Of a stretch of DNA of 64,000 nt, positions 1 to 12,169 are shown piece by piece. The stretch is from Apodemus sylvaticus (lineage: Eukaryota; Chordata; Mammalia; Rodentia; Muridae), in the NCBI RefSeq assembly GCF_947179515.1, contig NC_067473.1, forward strand, positions 91,767,850-91,831,849, read 5' to 3'. Position 1 is the first letter of the stretch. Every line of letters begins with the position of its first letter. The position numbers and the translations under genes were made by a program. The notes under the pieces were generated by a model that was not told the DNA's origin, did no database searches, and saw nothing but the letters and a program-made list of their open reading frames with translations.

Positions 1-146
1 ACTTATTTTATCCTCATAATTTTTACCTCAGGGTTGGTCCTGAACAGAACAAAGAGGTTTTGTGTAGCAAATTCTCAGAAATTCACAGATAAACTCTGAC
101 TGAGCACCCCTGCTGTACTGTAGTTCAAGGGCCCCAAATCAGTCTG

Positions 147-215
<69 letters not shown>

Positions 216-2148
216 GACATGCTGCTTTATCACAAGATAGTGGTTTTTAAAGTCCACTTTTATTGGTTTACAGTTTTCAAGATTTTCAAGATGCATAACT
301 TTCTATGAATGCAGTGCATGGTTTCTATAAGAAAATTGAACTTTGAGGCTTTGCTCCTATCATCTATTTGAGATACAATACTATTAAATTTATCTATTCT
401 TTAGTCTGTGTTCTTAATTAACCTAAGCATCTCAGAAGCTGGGGAAAATGGCTTGCCGATAATAATTATTTTATTAAAAATTTAAGTGAGTGATCATCAT
501 CAAACTCTATATGAAAGCAAAAATATCTACACTAAGGCAATTTCTTCTACTCTGTATATATGAGGATGTGACACAATGTTTGGTCAGCTAAATAAGAAAT
601 GCTCACTAGGACAGCCAAGGGTCAACGCAAGGAATTAGGGTCCCTGGATAGTCACTTCCAGTGACCAATCAGAAGCCATTCCTGAGCTTGGTAGATGAGG
701 GCTGCATCTCAAGTTCCATACCCTACAGATAGTTGCACTTGTGTGATTCTGGAGACAATATGTGGAATTGCGACTATTCCCTAAAAGGAAATATAATTTT
801 AGTATAGATCGCAGAACCCTAAATCCTTAATAACAAGGCTATTAGACGAGTATATCCTTTCTGTAGCTGGAGAGATAATCCAGGGGAAAATTAACCTTGG
901 GAAGAGAGTTCATATGCAAGAGAGTTTTGGGAAAGATCCTGGGTGTAGCCTGAGCCTGGGATATTCCTGGTGGCCCAGAAGCAACAGCACATAAGCAATT
1001 CACAAAAGCCTGTCCCCAACCCCCACTCTAGTGTTTTCTGGTAATGAAACTTTGAATATAATGCCAGTGAAGTAACACTCTTCTGGCGTTTCAGATTCAC
1101 TTAGGTAATGCTGGAACAATGAGCAGAAGAAATGTTTTAGGAGTAGATATTCATAAACCGTCGTGGCAGGGTGAGTTGGATAACTAGGAGGTTAGATAGC
1201 TATGTGCTGGAAAGCTTGTCTTTGCATATTTGAGCTAACTTGTGGGAGTGGGAGCCAGAGATTTGTTCTTGGTGTGTGTGTGTGTGTGTTTGACCTCACT
1301 CAGGATATCTACTTTTATGTACTTCAAAAATTTACTATTGGCCCAAAGTCTTTCATTGATAGATAATCCTCTTCCAATAATCTGCCAGTCTATGTTCTGT
1401 GGCTGTAGGAAAAATGCATGTGTGGGTCTGAATTTAAATGTTCTCTTCTAGCCAATTGCCTTATTCTAATAATTTAGCTGCATGTGACCCTATCTGTCTA
1501 GTGACTACTCTACTCTTCAGATTCTAATGTCTTTTTTCACTTTCCCTCCATTGACAGCTGTTAGGAGAGTACACAGATTTTTCTGGGTAGACATCTCTTT
1601 CACACATAGTCTATGCTTTTTCAATTCTTATGACACTGTTTCTCTCTTACTTAAGAGAGAAATCTTGCTGATTAGCACCGTCATAGGGGAACCAATTAGG
1701 AAGGATGGTGGAGGTTCCCTTGGTTGAATCCTATGGTTGATATTTAATCAGCAGGTACACGGCTTGTCACAGGTGCCTTTTCTTGAGGGCTCCAAACCCT
1801 ATCGGGGATATGCTGTTGAGTTTCCCTGAACACACTCTAAAGCTGCCAAGATAAATATATGACTCACCCCTACATTTGCTAATGTAGTAAACAACAGGAG
1901 TCAATTTTCTGATGTTACACTTTCACTGTAATCCTGGGTCATTTGGACTTGGTCATTCTGAGTGAATTGTCTAAATTTTTGTGTAGTATTTTTGTATTTG
2001 TATCTTACTTTGGCAGCAGTCTATATACTCTGTTATCCTTACTTTGATTTTGGCATGAATTTTATGCAAACCTGATGTAAATTAATTTTGTATCAGGTTA
2101 GATGGTTTAGTATTGTCTGTCTGTACTTTACTTGTGTGAAGACTTTAC
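1..2148. other. Unique-looking intergenic DNA
   Basis: AT-rich sequence with no recognisable gene, RNA or transposon. It holds a long TA microsatellite and a short TG run near 1270-1290. All reading frames are short and none resembles a known protein. Diverged repeats below eye-level detection may be present. Confidence 0.6.
150..211. repeat. (TA)n microsatellite
   Basis: About 31 uninterrupted TA units. The perfect array suggests recent expansion. Such tracts can extrude cruciforms and are often variable in length. Confidence 0.97.
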
Positions 2149-2552
2149 TGTCTATTGCTGTGATAAACTGCATGAGTAAGAGCCATTTGGGGAGGACAGG
2201 GCTTATTTTAGCTTATAGCTGTTGGCTCACATTCTATCACTGAGGGAGGTTAGGACAGGAACCTGGAGGGCAGAACTGAGTCAGGGACATGCAGGAACAC
2301 TGCTTACTGGCTTGCTCACTGATGCCTGCTCAGCTTTCTTTCTTACACACCCAGGACTGCTGCCCTGGGACAGCACCACCCACAATGAGCTGGCCTTCTC
2401 TTATCAATTACTAAGAAAGCCCTACAGACAATATGATGGAGGCATTTTTCTCAATTGAGGTTCCTTTTCTAGATAACTTTAGCTTGTATGAAGAAATGGA
2501 GAAAAGAAAAACAAACAAGCAAACAAACAAAACAAAACAAACCAACCAAACC
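2149..2552 (+). mobile_element. Old rodent L1-type (Lx-like) 3' end
   Basis: The stretch opens with TCTATTGCTGTGATAAA and runs to GATGGAGGCATTTTTCTCAA, a pattern I recognise from abundant rodent L1/Lx 3' UTR copies. It ends in an A-rich (CAAA)n-like tail at about 2498-2550. No ORF2 sequence precedes it, so it is a short 5'-truncated copy. The subfamily name is from memory and uncertain; the segment at 58828-59190 opens in a related way. Confidence 0.6.
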
Positions 2553-2652
2553 TCAGATGTTGACATCCTTAATCCTCAGTATACTTTCATGTTATACTGT
2601 TCTATTGTTGTTTTGATAAAATCTATTTTTCTAAACATTCTAAATCTTATCT

Positions 2653-2801
2653 AATGTTTTAGATTTAGTGATGACATTTCACAAGGGGTTTTATTAAGAA
2701 GCAAAATATTATATACTATGTAAATATATAATTTGAATGCTTTTATTTAGTGGCCTTATAAAATTATTTTTAAGAAATGTCATCAATAAATCTAAAACAT
2801 T
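2653..2801. repeat. 27-bp inverted repeat flanking a 95-bp loop
   Basis: Arms at 2653-2679 and 2775-2801 are reverse complements with a single mismatch (26 of 27). The loop is AT-rich. It could be a short non-autonomous DNA transposon with terminal inverted repeats or a template-switch palindrome. No clear target-site duplication is visible. I do not recognise the family. Confidence 0.75.
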
Positions 2802-2805
2802 CGAT

Positions 2806-3766
2806 GCATTTATTCATATAATGTATTTTGATTACATGTATCTACCACTACCTCCCTCTGACTTCTTCCAACCCCAAATTCTTCCCAACTTGATACTTTG
2901 TTATTAATAATCCCTGAGCCCAATTAGTGTTTCCTATGTCAGCATGGGTGTTGGGTCATCCACTGTGGCATGAGAAACCTACTAATAAGCATGCCCTCAA
3001 GGAAGAGTGACTCTCTCTTTCTCATTAACTATCAGTTGATAACAGTCTTTCTCCAAAGACTCTACCCTGAACCATGATGGAATTTTGAGGCTTGATCTTA
3101 TGTAAATCTTGTGCAGGTAACCATAGCTACTGTGAGTTGATATGTATAACAGCCATGTCAAAGCTTTCTCCTTCTGCCAGTTTTTACGTTCTCCTTGCCA
3201 CCTTCCTTGAGGTTCCCTGAGCCCTGGATGGGAAAAGTTGATTTAGAAGATTTATCTACAAATGAACACTCAAGGTTACTTACACTTACCACATTGATCA
3301 TGGATCTTTTTTTACTATTACAAAAAAAACTTCTCTGACAACGGGTGAGAGCAACACACATTTATAAGTATAAACATAAATGGTTAGAATACAGTGTGAT
3401 AGAATGGCAATTTAGCAGAGCAACTACTATCGGTTATTCCCAGGGCCTATGGGCTTATAGTGATGGGCTGTTGACCAGGTGATAGTACCCAGTATGAAAC
3501 ACTTCCTGTGGTGCAGGCCTTGTAGCTACTCAAAGAGGCACTTGTTACCCCCATAACAGTTATGCCAGTATTGCATGCATGGGTACCTCCTGCCCATGTG
3601 GGTATTGTAGTATATACGGTCTCAGCTTGGGTAAGACCACTGATGTCTTTTCTCTCTCAGGAGCCTGCATAGCACCTTTTAGCATTAAGTAATCTAGCCA
3701 AAAGGAAGAGAGTTTCCTGGAGATTCAAGGCTGATTCTCTATGTCATAAAAATATTTCTTGAAGGA
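2806..3766 (-). mobile_element. Old rodent L1 3' UTR-type repeat, minus strand
   Basis: Long stretches, such as the part around 2925-3100 (CATCCACTGTGGCATGAGAA) and 3655-3765 (AGCCTGCATAGCACCTTTTA), match an abundant rodent L1 3' UTR type that I recall in reverse orientation. It is strongly diverged and has no reading frame. The family name is uncertain. Confidence 0.55.
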
Positions 3767-3974
3767 AAGAAGATTGATAGTTTTTTTTTTTTTTTACCAA
3801 CATTAAGAGTCTTTCCTGTTTTCTTTAAGTTACAAAGCACACAACATAATAAAATGATACATTACTAAACTGTAACTCAATTCTTTTAAAATTACATTTA
3901 CCAAAAGTTATATTCAATCCTGATAAAATTTTGTGTTTCCTTCCTCATGCATTATTTCATCTTACCCTTTTACT

Positions 3975-4009
<35 letters not shown>

Positions 4010-4335
4010 CTTTATTATTTTGTTTTTTACAAATTGAATACCAAGTCATTTTGAGCAAGAGTACGGAAAATCCACTGTGAATAGTATGAGCTAAATGTAT
4101 GAGTTCTTGTTAAATTAAACCCCTGGAACTAGCACGACCTTTAATCCTTTATTTTATTTTTGTGTCTCATGCTTTTTTATGAAGCCTCATTATGCTGGTG
4201 TCTCAATAGGCTGTGTCATCCCAATAGGAAGGCAGTGATAAAGTGCTGGTGTTATCTATTTGTATTTTATCCATGAGATTTTGAGAAAATAACATGTGTG
4301 TGCCTTGATTTCCTCTGTGGGACAAAGAGATAAAA
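3767..4335. other. AT-rich DNA with a T run and a (TTTA)n array
   Basis: Contains a run of about 16 T near 3781-3796 and a (TTTA)n microsatellite at about 3974-4010. Nothing else is recognised. Confidence 0.7.
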
Positions 4336-4343
4336 CAGCATTA

Positions 4344-4533
4344 TTTATTTTTTTAAAAATAATTATTTATTTTATGTGTGTAAGTTTATTATAGCTGTAT
4401 TCAGACACACCAGAAGAGAGTATCCGATCACTTTACAGATGATTGTGAGCCACCATGTGGTTGTTGGGAATTGAACTCAGGACCTTTGGAAGAACAGTCA
4501 GTGTTCCTAACCATTAAACCATCACTCCAGCCC
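4344..4533 (-). mobile_element. B2 SINE
   Basis: Reverse-strand B2: GGGGCTGGAGTGATGG (A-box region) reads from the right end, followed by the tRNA-like body and an A/T-rich tail at the left. An 8-bp duplication CAGCATTA flanks it at 4336-4343 and 4534-4541. It is moderately diverged, consistent with an inactive copy. Confidence 0.9.
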
Positions 4534-4927
4534 CAGCATTACTGATTTTTGATAGAATTTCTTAATGTCATTTAGTAGTTTAATATTCAACATTTAAATT
4601 TATTCATTGATTTTATAAATGTCTTACCATCTAAAAATCATAATCTCTTTAGGTTTCTTCCATGAAGGTTGGTGAAATCGTTGTGATATGACCCTATTCC
4701 CAGACAAGTTCATAGAAGCTCTCTTTATCACAGTATTCAATTATATGGAACCTAATTTTCTCCATTTAATTTTTAATAGACTTAAATGTTCAGGATGTTT
4801 TTAGACACTCAGCAAAATGAAGGAGAAAACAAAGTTCACAATACTCGACTTGCCTGACTAATACTGTAATAAAGCACTAAATTGTACTTATAGTTTCTTG
4901 TGAACGAATTCTAGTTGCTTTAGGTTC

Positions 4928-5440
4928 CAAATCAAAATGATTCCGAGGTTCCATTTCAACACGAGACAGAATGGCTAAGATCAAAACCTCAGGTGACAGC
5001 AGATGCTGGCAAGGATGTGGAAAAAGAGGAACACACCTCCATCACTGGTGGGATTGCAAGTTGGTACAACACTCTGGAAATCAGTCTGGCAGATCCTCAG
5101 AAAACTGGACATAGTACTACCTGAGGACCCAGCTATATCCCTCCTGGACATATACCCAAAAGATCTTCCCACATGTAATAAGGACACATGCTCCACTATG
5201 TTCATAGCAGTCATATCTATAATAGCCAGAAGCTAAAAAGAACCCAGATGTTCCTCAACAGAAGAATGGGTACAGAAAATATGTTACATTTACACAATGA
5301 AGTACTACTCAGGTATTAAAAACAATGACTTCATGAAATTCTTAGTCAAATGGATGGAAATAGAAAATATCATTCTGAGTGAGGTAACCCAGTCACAAAA
5401 GAACACACATAGTATGCACTCACCGGTAAGTGGATATTAG
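4928..5440 (+). pseudogene. L1 ORF2 C-terminal remnant (L1-M)
   Basis: Translates in part to the C-terminal cysteine-rich region of ORF2p (CWQGCGKRGTHLHHWWDCKL-like in the correct frame) and ends at a TAG at 5438-5440. In-frame continuity is lost by substitutions and small indels. It lacks endonuclease and reverse-transcriptase domains and cannot act on its own. Confidence 0.85.
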
Positions 5441-6204
5441 CTCAAAAGTTCGAAATACATAAGATACAATTCACAGACTATATGAAGCTCAAGAAGAAGA
5501 AAGACCAAAGTGTGGATGCTTCAGTGTTTCCTAGAAGGGGGACCAAAATACTCACAGGAGGAAATATGGAGACAAAGTGTGAAGAGACTGAAGGAAAGGC
5601 CATTCAGAGATTGCCCCATCTAAGGATCCATCCCATATACAGTCACCAAATGTGGACACTATTGCGGATGCTGGGAGGTGCTTGTTGACATGAGCCTGAT
5701 ATAGCTGTCTCCTGAGAGGCTCTGCAAGAGCCTGAAAAGTAGAGGTGGATGCTGGCAGCCAGCCATTGGCCTGAATGCGGGGTCCCTGATAGAGGAGTTG
5801 GAGAATGGACTGAGGGAGCTGACGGGTTTTGCAGCCCCATGGGGGGGAGCAACAGTATCAACAAGCCAGACCCACAGAGCTCCCTGGGACTGGACCACCA
5901 ACCAAAGAGTACACCTGGAGCGACCATGGCTCTGGCTGCATATGTGGCAGAGGGATAGCCTTGTTGGATATCAGTCGGAAGAGAGGCCCATGGGCCTGAG
6001 GGTGTTCGATGTCCCAGCGTAGGGGAATGCCAGTGTGGAAAGGTGGCAGTGAGTGGGTGGGTGGGGGAGCACCTTCATAGAGGTAGGGAGGGGACATGGG
6101 ATAGGGGGTTTCCAGAGGGGAGACCTGGAAAAGGGATAACATTTGAAATGTAAATAAAGAAAATATCCAATAAAAGAAAAAAAAAGAAGAAAAAGAAAAG
6201 AATA
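4928..6204 (+). mobile_element. L1 3' fragment (L1-M), 5'-truncated
   Basis: Covers the last part of ORF2, a ~730-bp 3' UTR, and an A-rich tail at about 6171-6204. Target-site copies CTTTAGGTTC lie at 4918-4927 and 6205-6214, so this is a typical 5'-truncated insertion. The long 3' UTR contrasts with the ~250-bp 3' UTR of L1-A, -B and -C, placing it in an older, different subfamily. Confidence 0.93.
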
Positions 6205-6229
6205 CTTTAGGTTCTAAAACTATCTTACG

Positions 6230-6385
6230 TAAGCTGCTTTTTGGTCATATAGATCAATCACAAATTTATGGGTCATGTAGCAAGCCATAAGTTCCTAGAG
6301 TAAACTGGTTTCTGGTCACATAGACCAGAGATAAATTCATTGGTTATATAACCAGCCATAAATTCCTATACAATGTAACCCTGAC
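6230..6385. repeat. Two diverged ~71-bp tandem units
   Basis: TTTTGGTCATATAGA near 6240 and TTCTGGTCACATAGA near 6311 begin related units. The shared end CATAAGTTCCTA / CATAAATTCCTA confirms a direct repeat of about 71 bp. This is common inside old LTRs, but the family is not recognised. Confidence 0.7.
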
Positions 6386-7354
6386 CTCTGGTCACGAACT
6401 TCTGAGCACTGCCTCAGTGATAAACTGCTATCTCTCTACTTCTGTAAAAAGCTCTTGCTGCAGATGTTCACAGTTGCCTTTCTGTCTGCATCACAATCAC
6501 AGGCTTTTGCTTTAAAAAAAAACACAAAACAAATTTTGGATCATGGCTGATTTCCATACTCTGCCTGGAACAGCTTTGCAGATGGTAGATAAAGGTTGCA
6601 TATAATCTGCCTGGTTCAGACCTCTTCAGTGATTTGCTCTTCAGGTATCTCAGAACAATATTGCCACTAATACACACATCCAACTGACATTCAAAGCTAT
6701 GGCTTACTTTAAAATTCCTCATTGATGTTGGGCATTTTCACAAATATTAGTCTCCATGCTCCTTAGGTGTTTTTTCTTCTCCAATTAAATTTCCTTAAAA
6801 ATATTATTATCTATTAGTCATTGTGGAAAGTTCTGCATTATTGAGATAGATTATAATCAGTTATAGTCTAATGTGGAAGATTGAAAAACAAGTCAGGAAA
6901 ACAGTGGTTGCATTAAATGAATTCTATGAATTAAAATGCACAATATTATAGGAAGTCAGGTGCTTACATGATCTGTCACATGCTAGGGGCTGGGAACCTG
7001 TGGGAAGACCTATTAATATCAAAGATCAGTGAAGAATTAGCTAGAAAAGGAAGACATTTTGTGCAAATAGAACAAGCTCTGCAAGAAGAGAGCTGAATTC
7101 ACACAATTACAGCGGTGAGAATAAAGCGTCCACATCAGAGAAAGAGATGCAGCTAGGGACTTGTGGCAGAGCCACAGCAGAAGAGGCCCATAGATGGTAA
7201 CAAGTACCTGTGCTGGATGAGTGCAGTGTTCACTGAGAGATTTTATGTAGAGAAGTAGCACTATTAGGGACGTCATTAAAAAAAAACAAAACAAGACAAA
7301 AAGAAGAACAAAAAACCAATCCTGTGACCTCAACAGAAATAGGAGAAAGTTGCT

Positions 7355-7443
7355 TGTACATATGTGTGAGTGCATGTGTGCCTGTGTGTATGTGTATATG
7401 TGTGTGAGTATGTATGTATGTTTGTGTGTGTGTGTGTGTGTAT
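7355..7443. repeat. GT-rich microsatellite
   Basis: Interrupted (TG)n with TATG variants and a purer (TG)n block at about 7421-7443. Open frames across it (cysteine/valine or histidine/threonine runs) are artefacts. Confidence 0.9.
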
Positions 7444-8189
7444 GACAGTGTCCAGAAAACACAGTTCATTTGTAAAGGTCAGAGAATAACAGAGGGAGAG
7501 GCAGAGGAAGGAAAATCCTTTAGAATCCTGTCTGTGTTGTGGTTAGTTCAGTCATTACGGAGCCTCCTAATAGTCTGAAAATGATTCCTGTTAGTAGTTT
7601 GTTTCTGCTTAGTTCAGATGCAGAGTTTTTTCTTTGTTGTTGTTGTTGTTTTGTTTTGTTTTTTTTTAAATTGTAACTCTGCACCCAGACCAAGCCAATG
7701 AGAATGTAAATTATGGAACTGGTACTGAAATTCCATAGAGCTAGGATCTTATGACTTGATAATGAATTTCCCCTAGACCCCTGTGTTGAAAGCTTTGTCC
7801 CTGGCTCATAGTACTACTTAGAGGAATCTTAGAAACCTCAGTTCATGCGGCTTAGTTTGAGGAAGCAGGTCACTGGGAGTTTTATCTTGCCCCTGCTTTT
7901 TCCTATTTACACAAGGTGAGCTACTCTACTCCGCAGAGGCTTCTTGCTGGTTAAGCCTTGCCCCAAGTTCCCAGCAAAGGAACCAGATAAATATGGCCAA
8001 GAGTTCCTGTACCCAGATAAACAAAGTCTTTTGTCCTTTAAATTGTCCTCAGGTGCTTGTCACCATGACAGGAAGAAGCTTATACAAATGATAAAGATAT
8101 AAACCGCACTATGGGGTTGTTGTTGTCTGTGTGGAATTACTTAAAGGTGTAATAAATGTACACATTTCTTTCATGCTATGCCAAATAGT

Positions 8190-8213
8190 AAAAAAAAAAA
8201 AAAAAAAAAAAAA
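8190..8213. repeat. 24-base A run
   Basis: An uninterrupted A homopolymer. It could be the tail of an unrecognised plus-strand retroelement, but no family is identifiable upstream. Confidence 0.9.
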
Positions 8214-8777
8214 GATAAACAGAACTTGTGTTAGAGTTGGGATATAAGACCACAAGATGCTGTCACAGGGCAAAATAGTGCAGAGGTTCTTCATTTTGTA
8301 CTCTTGCTGAGGCCAGTTCAGGTTTAAAAAGGATTTGATTTTCTCCATGAAGAATATCCTATAAAACTACCCAACTCTATTATAGGATTCCAAGGTCAAG
8401 ATGCCCCATCTGACTTATCTTGTTATCTAACTTAACATCCCCTTTGCTAAGATGCTTGTTTCTGCAAAGCCCTGTTCCAACTGCCAAGGAGGATGCCAGA
8501 CACAGTTTTTCTGCCTTCAAAAACTCCAGTGCTCCAAACACCCCATGCTTCACTTAACATTTAAATATCTGAGTGTAGCTCTACCTGGCTGAAATAAGAA
8601 CTTTCGGTTGGATACAAATTGTGTCTGAGTTGTCACATCTAGTGGCTTCCTGTAACACTGTCTCATCAGGTCAAGAAAATTGCCTTGTAAAACTTAGTTT
8701 GATCCCTGGAACCCACCTAAAGGAAAGAAAGACTGACTCCACAAAGTTGTTCTCTGAGGCCATAGTATACGCCACTC

Positions 8778-8779
<2 letters not shown>

Positions 8780-8830
<51 letters not shown>
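8780..8830. repeat. (CA)n microsatellite
   Basis: About 25 uninterrupted CA units. Confidence 0.97.
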
Positions 8831-8832
<2 letters not shown>

Positions 8833-8905
8833 TACACATTCACACATTAATAATCATAATCATAATAATCTCTCATACAATACATTTTGACTGTAGCATA
8901 CTCCC

Positions 8906-9005
8906 CCTCTCCTCCCTCCACTTCTCCTCTCCTCCCTCTACTCTTCCTCTCCTTCCTCCACTTTTCCTCTCCTCCCTCCACTCCTCCTCTCCTCCCTCCT
9001 CTCCT
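8906..9005. repeat. 20-bp pyrimidine minisatellite, 5 copies
   Basis: Five 20-bp units with core CCTCTCCTCCCTCCACTTCT. The stretch is almost pure C/T on the plus strand with scattered A, making it a homopurine-homopyrimidine tract with potential for triplex DNA. Confidence 0.9.
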
Positions 9006-9065
9006 CCTAGTCCCCTTCCACATCTCTTCTTCCCATATTTACTGCTTTTTCATTTCCCTTAAGAA

Positions 9066-9562
9066 AAGAACAGGCCTCCAAGTAATATCAACCCAACACG
9101 GCGTAACAAGATGTAGTAAGACGAAGCACAAACATTCATACCAAGCCTGGATGAGGCGATCCAGTAGGAAGAAAAGGGTTCCAAGCACAGGCAAAGGAGT
9201 CCGAGACACCTCCCACTGTTGGGAGTCCTACAAACAGTCCAAGCTAAGCAACCACAATGTGTATGCTTAAGGACTAAAGTAGATTTATGCAGGCTCTGTG
9301 ATTACTGCTTTAGTCTCAGTGAGTCCCAGTGAGCCCTGCTTCATTGATTCTGTGAGCTAAGTTCTCCTGGTGTCCTGGACACCTCTGTCCCCTACAATCC
9401 TTTACCCCCTCTTCTGTGGGATACCTGCGGAACAATCCAGTATTTGACTGAGGGTCACTGTGTCTGCTCCAATCAACTGCTGGGAGAAGCTGGAAGATGA
9501 CAGTTGAGCTAGACACTGATCTATGACTTTGACAGAATGTCATTAGGAATCATTTAACTGAC

Positions 9563-9605
<43 letters not shown>

Positions 9606-10849
9606 TGTGTGTGTGTGTGACATGTTTGGTTTTACCTTAGGTCTCTGAGCTATCAAGCTTTTGGTTCCTGGCTGTCCAGGTGGTGTTGATGTTGGGCATG
9701 GGCTCCCTTTTGTGGCTTGGGGCTCAAGTTAGACCAGTCATTGGTTGGGCAATCCCACAAGCTCTGAGTCACTACTGTCCCCAGCACATCTTGCAGGCAG
9801 GACAGGTGTGGGTTGGGGCATTGTGACTGCACTGGTGTCCCAGTCCCACTACCAGGAGAGTCTAGTCTGGTTACGGAAGATGGGTGGTTCAGGCTTCACA
9901 TCCTCTATTACTAGAAATCCTAAACAGGGTCATCGTCATAAGGTCACTGCTCTAAGTTTCCACAAGACTCCCTAAATGTTCCCCTAGTCCAGTAATCTCT
10001 CCCTGTACTCTCTCCCTCTGTCCCTCCCTCCCCAAGCTGATCTCTCCTGTTCCCATTCCCACCTTCCCTCAGACCACCAGAAAAATCTATTCTATTTTCT
10101 CTTTCCAGGGAGATTCATTCACTCCTCCATAGAACCCTTCTTGTTACCTAGCCTCTCTGGCTTTATAGATTATTGTATGACTATCCTTTACTTAATGGCT
10201 AACATCCACTTATGATTACATGTCATGTTTGTCTTTCTAGGTCTAGGTTGTCTCCCTTAGGATAATTTTTTTAGTTCCATCCATTTGGCTGAAAATTTCA
10301 TGATGTTGTCTTGCTCTATCAGCTACGTAATACTCTCCTGTGTAAATGTACCATATTTTCTTTATCCTTTCTATAATTGAAAGTCATCTAGATTGTTTCC
10401 AGTTTCTGGCTATTATGAATAAAGCCTCTATAGTTGAGCAAGTGTTCTTGTGGTAGGTCTTTTGGATAAATGACCAAAAGTGGTAAAGCTGGGTTTTAAG
10501 ATAGATTAATTCCAAATTTTCTGAGAAACGACCTTATTGATTTCCCATAGTGTCTGTTCAAGTTTGCACTCCAACTAGCTAAAGGAAGAATGTTCCTCTT
10601 GCTCCACATCCTCGACAGCATGAGCTGTCACTTTTGTTTTTGGTCTTAAACAATTTGACAGATGTAAGATTGAGTCTCAAAGTAGTTTTGGTTTGCATTT
10701 CCCTAATGGCTAAGGATGTTGAACATTTCTCTCACTGTTTCTCAGCCATTTGAGAATTCTCAATTGAGAATTCTGTTCAGATATGTACCTTGTTTTTAAA
10801 ACTGGATTATTTGGTTTATTGATGCCAACTTCCTTGAATTCTTTACAAA
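9066..10849 (-). mobile_element. Lx-type L1, 3' UTR plus ORF2 end (L1-L)
   Basis: Reading from right to left, 10849-10200 is the C-terminal part of ORF2 and about 10200-9066 is a long 3' UTR of a type I recognise as rodent Lx (TAACAAGATGTAGTAAGACG near its 3' end). The copy is 5'-truncated. Its ORF2 part is full of stops. A GT microsatellite has grown inside the 3' UTR at 9571-9619. Confidence 0.85.
9571..9619. repeat. (TG)n microsatellite inside an L1 3' UTR
   Basis: Two TG blocks separated by TATG, directly after a T run (GACTTTTTTTGG) that belongs to the L1 3' UTR. The microsatellite therefore appears to have expanded within the element. Confidence 0.95.
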
Positions 10850-11624
10850 TAATAATAATGATAATAATAATTACCAATTCAAATCTTTTATTGTATCAAA
10901 TGAATTCTCAAATTGTACTGATAACCCAAGTTTTTGTTTTTGCAGCTTGGTAGCAAAGGGCTCACTAATCAGCCTGCTGAACTTTTGGGCACATAGATAC
11001 CATTCAGATCTGTTCATATAGCTTTGTTTTTGAGTGTTGTGCCTTACTGAATCACAGGCACTGAATTTTAAATAAGTTCAGCATTATTTCTTTCAAGGAT
11101 TAATTTATCATTCTAGACTTGAGAAACAAGTAATACCTGTCTCCATCCGAACTTTGTAGATCTACTTTTTGGGCAGGAAACTTCAGATTCTAACTAGAGA
11201 CCCATTCTCCTGAATAATGATGGTGATGAGAGAGGGGAATGCGTGTGCCCAGACCTTATTATAAGCTAGAGCCCAATGAAACCACTGCTCAGGATGACTT
11301 CACAGGTAGAAAGAATGATGTATTTGGATGGTGCAGGGGTGGGGTGGGGTGGGGTGGGTAAAGCTGACATGGCTATCTCTCAGGAAGCAGAGAAAACAGT
11401 AAACTACAGCTGGGTTGAAGGTTGGGAGTAGAGCATAGGGAGGTGGGGATGGTGCCAGGTTCCGTTTTGGTTTTAGTTTTAGTTAAAGACAAGAGCTGAG
11501 GTTGTAGAAGGAAACACATAAGCCTGGATGCATGGAAGTTTAGAGCAGGAGGGATGGGAATACAGGTCAAAAGAGCATGGAGACTTTCATAAAAATTTTA
11601 TTTTTACTTTTTGTTCTGGTGTTT
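10850..11624. other. Unique-looking DNA
   Basis: An AAT-rich patch at 10848-10875 and a (GGGGT)n run at about 11337-11358 are the only structures seen. No gene. Confidence 0.6.
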
Positions 11625-11765
11625 TACAAACAGGGTATTTCTATATGACCTGCTGTCCTAATACTCACTATATATAGACCAGGCTAGCCCCACACTCACA
11701 GAGATCCTCCTCCCTGTGCCTCCTGAGTGCTGGGATCAGACATTTGAGCTACTGCAGTCAGCTAC
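11625..11765 (-). mobile_element. Old B1 SINE
   Basis: ACAGGGTATTTCTATATGAC, then ATAGACCAGGCTAGCC and GAGTGCTGGGATCAGA follow the B1 order in reverse. High divergence indicates an old copy. Confidence 0.8.
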
Positions 11766-12161
11766 ATCAGAATTTGGATATGCCTTGTAAGTATATGCTA
11801 ACAGGAAGCTAGAGGATACAGGGGGCAGATAAGGGAGCAGCAGCTCTTCCTGATAGATGGAACCCTGCTTCAAGAGTTTCTAAAGAGATGCTGACTTTTG
11901 GATTCTTTTTACCTGGTCTGAGTCCAGCCTGAGTTGAGCTTGTAATTGAGAGATTGTCAGTGGCACAGCCATTTTGAGGACCCAGTTTGGTTCTAAAACT
12001 CATGTTGTAGTGGAAGTTCAGGGTAACATCCCAGGTCATGGTTTGAACCATAAGATATCTAGATAATAACCAGTTCCCTTCTGTTTCCCTGCATGTGCCT
12101 ATCAGCCTTTTCTTTTTCTTTCCAATGAGATTCAGCTTTAAATTGATGTGATTGAAGTTCC
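11766..12161. other. Unique-looking DNA
   Basis: No gene, RNA or repeat recognised. Confidence 0.5.
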
Positions 12162-12169
12162 CTCTATAG

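Larger units (their letters stand above)
6215..8779. other. Unique-looking DNA with local tandem repeats
   Basis: Holds a 71-bp duplication (6230-6385), a GT-rich tract (7355-7443), a GTT/T-rich stretch (7635-7670) and a 24-base A run (8190-8213). The part at 8390-8660 has an LTR-like look, but I could not name it. No gene is seen. Confidence 0.5.

Noticed and set aside
4344..4533. tRNA-like sequence with A and B boxes
   Set aside because: It is a B2 SINE with an A/T-rich tail and a target duplication, not a tRNA gene.
5643..6142. Overlapping ~94-codon frames on both strands at 5.6-6.1 kb
   Set aside because: All fall inside the L1-M 3' UTR, which is open by chance in several frames.
7037..7469. 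141-codon minus frame with HTHTHTHK runs
   Set aside because: It crosses a GT microsatellite and then unremarkable sequence, with no domain.
8621..9270. Frames of 89 and 127 codons across 8.6-9.3 kb
   Set aside because: They read through the CA microsatellite, the 20-bp pyrimidine minisatellite and an L1 3' UTR.
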